Assembly (NCBI GenBank): GCA_947498705.1 | Contig: CANMLW010000006.1 | Location: 175,600 to 239,599, forward strand | Origin: an uncultured Aquimarina sp. | Lineage (GTDB): Bacteria > Bacteroidota > Bacteroidia > Flavobacteriales > Flavobacteriaceae | Length of the DNA: 64,000 nt | Direction: 5' to 3' | Shown here: positions 61,684 through 64,000 of the stretch, in pieces | Position numbering within the stretch: the first letter of the stretch is position 1 | How the letters are laid out: each line of letters begins with the position of its first letter | The notes under the pieces: generated by a model | What the model was told of the DNA's origin: nothing | Seen by the model: only the letters and a program-made list of their open reading frames with translations | Database searches by the model: none | Program-made: the position numbers and the translations under genes

Positions 61684-64000
61684 ATGAATAGAGTATTATT
61701 AGTTTTCTTATTCTTATTGGGACTGTTTTCTGTTAAATCGCAAGAAAGAAAATATGTTATTTCTATAGATGGTTATATACAACAAGGAATAAGGACTTGT
61801 AGATCGAATGGGTTACAAAGGTTAACACTGTTTTTTGAATCAGGAAAAACTCCTCTTATAGTATATGATAAGTTTAATGAAAGTAATTCAAATACCTATT
61901 TTGAATCAAACATTCACACTTTTGATGAAAGTGATAGAGTAATAGGAGTTGAGTTCTATAGTTACTACAGAGGGAAAAGTGGTACTTCCGGTTGTGACGG
62001 AGGAGCTGCAGATGTTAAATATATTACGATCCCTCGTTCCAATTGTTTTAGTAGAAGATATAGTAGAGAAGAGGTTTTTCCTTTACATATTCATGGAGAC
62101 AGACCAATAGGATATGCAAATATCGAGATTGTTCCTAAACCTGAAATTTGGTTTTCAGATACTAGTATAAATCCAACATCGACCTTGATAACCTGTTTGC
62201 AAGATGGTGTAAATCTCGAAGCCACGGCAGGTTTTGGTAGTGCCAATGAAGCCTATCGATGGGAGTATCTTGATGTTTTTAATTTGGTGAGGAAAAATAC
62301 CCCAGAGTATCAAGCATTGTTGGATGAAATGGCACGTATCACTAGTCATTTAAGATGGTGTCAAGATAGAAGCCCGGGAGGCGGAGGTAAAGATTGGAAT
62401 GGAAGCCCTCCTGGTGAGATTACACATCCTGATCCAGGTTGTAGACGTTCATTTGCCAGGCAGAGCACACTTTTTTTAGAAATTAGAGATTTTCCGGAAG
62501 AAGATAAATATTGGTACGATAATATTCCTGATTGGAAAGTTATTCCTAGTAAAATTGGACAGTCTAGTATTAATCTACGGTTAGAAGATATTTTTACAGA
62601 TCCAGATCAACAAAGCCAAATGATCAATAAAACTATCGATGTACGTATGAATTCTATGTGCGATGGTGGTAATGAAAGCCTGGATCAATTAGGAGAAAGC
62701 TATTATAATATTCTAAGGTTTCAATTCCTGCCTAAACCACCTGTTGTAGAAGGAAACCCTATAATAGAACAACCTCGATGCAATGGAGACGATGGAAAGG
62801 TGATTTTTACCTTTGATAGAGATTTAGAAGATAATGAAGATTTATATATCAATTTAATACATTTTGATACCAATCAATCTGCTGATAATGTTATTTATAA
62901 CGCTGATTTAGGTAACCCCAGTCCGCTAAAATTAGTAAATGGTAAATGGACTTATACCTTTGAAGGTATAAAGGCAGGAAAATATAAGCTTGAAGTTTCT
63001 GGTTATGATTTTATTAATGATGAGCCAACTTGCCTAACGCATTATTATGTGACAAATGGTTTTACAGTTTCACAACCTGGACCTGTTGAATTTACTGCGA
63101 AGCTAGATAATCATCAACAATGTTTTGGTGTAAATGATGCCAAAATAAGTATAACAAGTGTTTCTGGTGGTTCTGGAAGTTATATGTATACCATTACAGG
63201 TCCTACCAGTAGATCGGGAACCGTAAATCAGATACCTTTTGCTATTGAGAACCTTCCTCCGGGATCGTATACTTTAACTCTTGAAGATGATAACCTAAAG
63301 GATGGTAAGGGTTGCCTGGCAACAAATTCGTTTACAGTAATAATTGATGATGCAGATCAAATCGAACATGGTGTTGTAACTGTAATTCCTCCAAGTGCAC
63401 CTGGCACTTCTGATGCACGTATAACTGTTTCGACTATTTTTGGAGGAACTCCGATAGATGATAATATAGGTCCTGATGAGTACGATTACAAATTATATGA
63501 TAATCCAGATTATACTGGTACACCTAGAATAGGTCGATTTGTAATAAATACTATTGGTGTAATCAATAATCTTAAGGCGGGAACATACTCAATAGAATAT
63601 ATTGATGACAATGAATGTACAAGACGATATGATAATTTTGCAGTAATACAAGATCCAGATCCAATAGATTTTGATATTCGAGTAACTCGTGATTGTAACA
63701 ATGATCGTAATGGAAATATTACTATTAGTAACATAAGAGGAGGATATCCTAATCATGATATTGTATGGTATGAAAATAATCGTTTTTACTCATCTCAACC
63801 TAGTATTGTTGCAAGGGGGGGAAACACATATAGAGTAGAAATAACAGATCAGAGAGGAACCAAAAAAGATTCAGGAGATATTTTTGTGCCAAGAAATATT
63901 ACCGTAGATGATAATGCTATAGTGGTAACTCATAATACAATTTTTGGTACTAATACCGGAAGTATCGATTTAACCACTGCTATTAGTGGTGGAGTTGCTC
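61684..64000 (+). CDS. SprB-repeat surface protein (3' end beyond window)
   Basis: The frame is open from ATG 61684 to the window edge (about 772 residues). A signal peptide (MNRVLLVFLFLLGLFSVKSQ) precedes a Cys-containing N-terminal region. From about residue 455 there are SprB-type repeats of ~85-95 residues (for example QCFGVNDAKISITSVSGGSGSYMY, LPPGSYTLTLEDD, LKAGTYSIEYIDDNECT, NNDRNGNITISNIRGGYPNHDIVWYE). SprB is the gliding adhesin of flavobacteria that moves on the cell surface and is secreted by T9SS. This is likely a shorter relative. The T9SS signal, if any, is not in the window. Another short ATG at 61674 stops after five codons and is not used. Confidence 0.85.
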   Translation, partial: MNRVLLVFLFLLGLFSVKSQERKYVISIDGYIQQGIRTCRSNGLQRLTLFFESGKTPLIVYDKFNESNSNTYFESNIHTFDESDRVIGVEFYSYYRGKSGTSGCDGGAADVKYITIPRSNCFSRRYSREEVFPLHIHGDRPIGYANIEIVPKPEIWFSDTSINPTSTLITCLQDGVNLEATAGFGSANEAYRWEYLDVFNLVRKNTPEYQALLDEMARITSHLRWCQDRSPGGGGKDWNGSPPGEITHPDPGCRRSFARQSTLFLEIRDFPEEDKYWYDNIPDWKVIPSKIGQSSINLRLEDIFTDPDQQSQMINKTIDVRMNSMCDGGNESLDQLGESYYNILRFQFLPKPPVVEGNPIIEQPRCNGDDGKVIFTFDRDLEDNEDLYINLIHFDTNQSADNVIYNADLGNPSPLKLVNGKWTYTFEGIKAGKYKLEVSGYDFINDEPTCLTHYYVTNGFTVSQPGPVEFTAKLDNHQQCFGVNDAKISITSVSGGSGSYMYTITGPTSRSGTVNQIPFAIENLPPGSYTLTLEDDNLKDGKGCLATNSFTVIIDDADQIEHGVVTVIPPSAPGTSDARITVSTIFGGTPIDDNIGPDEYDYKLYDNPDYTGTPRIGRFVINTIGVINNLKAGTYSIEYIDDNECTRRYDNFAVIQDPDPIDFDIRVTRDCNNDRNGNITISNIRGGYPNHDIVWYENNRFYSSQPSIVARGGNTYRVEITDQRGTKKDSGDIFVPRNITVDDNAIVVTHNTIFGTNTGSIDLTTAISGGVA

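Overview
The window comes from an AT-rich member of the Bacteroidota, most likely a marine Flavobacteriaceae of the Aquimarina type; the genus is an inference. The evidence is promoters with TAnnTTTG-like -7 boxes instead of E. coli boxes, almost no Shine-Dalgarno sequences, lipoproteins with an acidic surface-export motif after the lipid cysteine (CSGDDD), a TonB receptor with a carboxypeptidase-like N-terminal domain, TANFOR, fibronectin III and SprB-type repeat proteins, and KARI and threonine deaminase forms typical of flavobacteria. No rRNA, tRNA, CRISPR array, intact insertion sequence or prophage was seen.

Layout. (1) 958-5644: a five-gene unit of a DUF2891 lipoprotein, an atypical NRAMP-family transporter and the 5-oxoprolinase subunits PxpA, PxpB and PxpC. 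The intergenic regions on both sides carry inverted copies of one ~125-bp repeat. (2) 6119-9649: a membrane-anchored TPR-CHAT protease-like protein. (3) 9835-12714: a small Lys/Gly-rich protein, a polytopic membrane protein, a HisKA_3 sensor kinase and a NarL-type regulator. (4) 12737-20400: branched-chain amino acid biosynthesis, ilvD-ilvB-ilvN-ilvC-ilvA. It is preceded by a promoter-like box, a 19-residue leader peptide rich in Val and Ile codons, and an intrinsic terminator, which together look like a transcription attenuator. (5) 20537-24599: an outer-membrane barrel protein, a ProC-like reductase, a DUF4328 membrane protein and a small membrane protein. (6) 24846-27205: a compact peptide locus. 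It holds a degenerate C39 peptidase-VKOR-thioredoxin fusion, a 66-residue double-glycine-leader peptide with five core cysteines, and a divergent 28-codon gene with its own terminator. (7) 27474-31001: a minus-strand biotin-dependent acyl-CoA carboxylase operon. (8) 31202-36713: a YHYH lipoprotein, a MORN-repeat lipoprotein, a SCO1 protein, a LysE exporter, a DUF1761 protein, a YdjM-like protein and a GNAT/FemAB-like protein. (9) 36976-43124: three paralogous receiver-only regulators, a TonB-dependent receptor and a YfiR-domain histidine kinase. (10) 44137-64000 and beyond: a ~20-kb cell-surface locus.

The surface locus is the largest candidate for an undescribed system. It begins with an 825-aa barrel protein carrying an alpha-helical tail. 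A 1692-aa TANFOR/FN3/zinc-protease/pretoxin-like protein follows, then a secreted 806-aa protein ending in a PD-(D/E)XK-like nuclease motif, and an overlapping 149-aa cytoplasmic protein that has the position and character of an immunity protein. Next come a 1578-aa protein of unknown family, a 702-aa FN3 protein and an SprB-repeat protein cut off by the window edge. I read this as a flavobacterial polymorphic-toxin and surface-display locus. The toxin-immunity part rests on motif and context, and the role of the other genes is inference.

The peptide locus at 24846-27205 is the second candidate. A leader-recognition-like domain has apparently been fused to a complete disulfide-forming relay beside one small cysteine-rich precursor.
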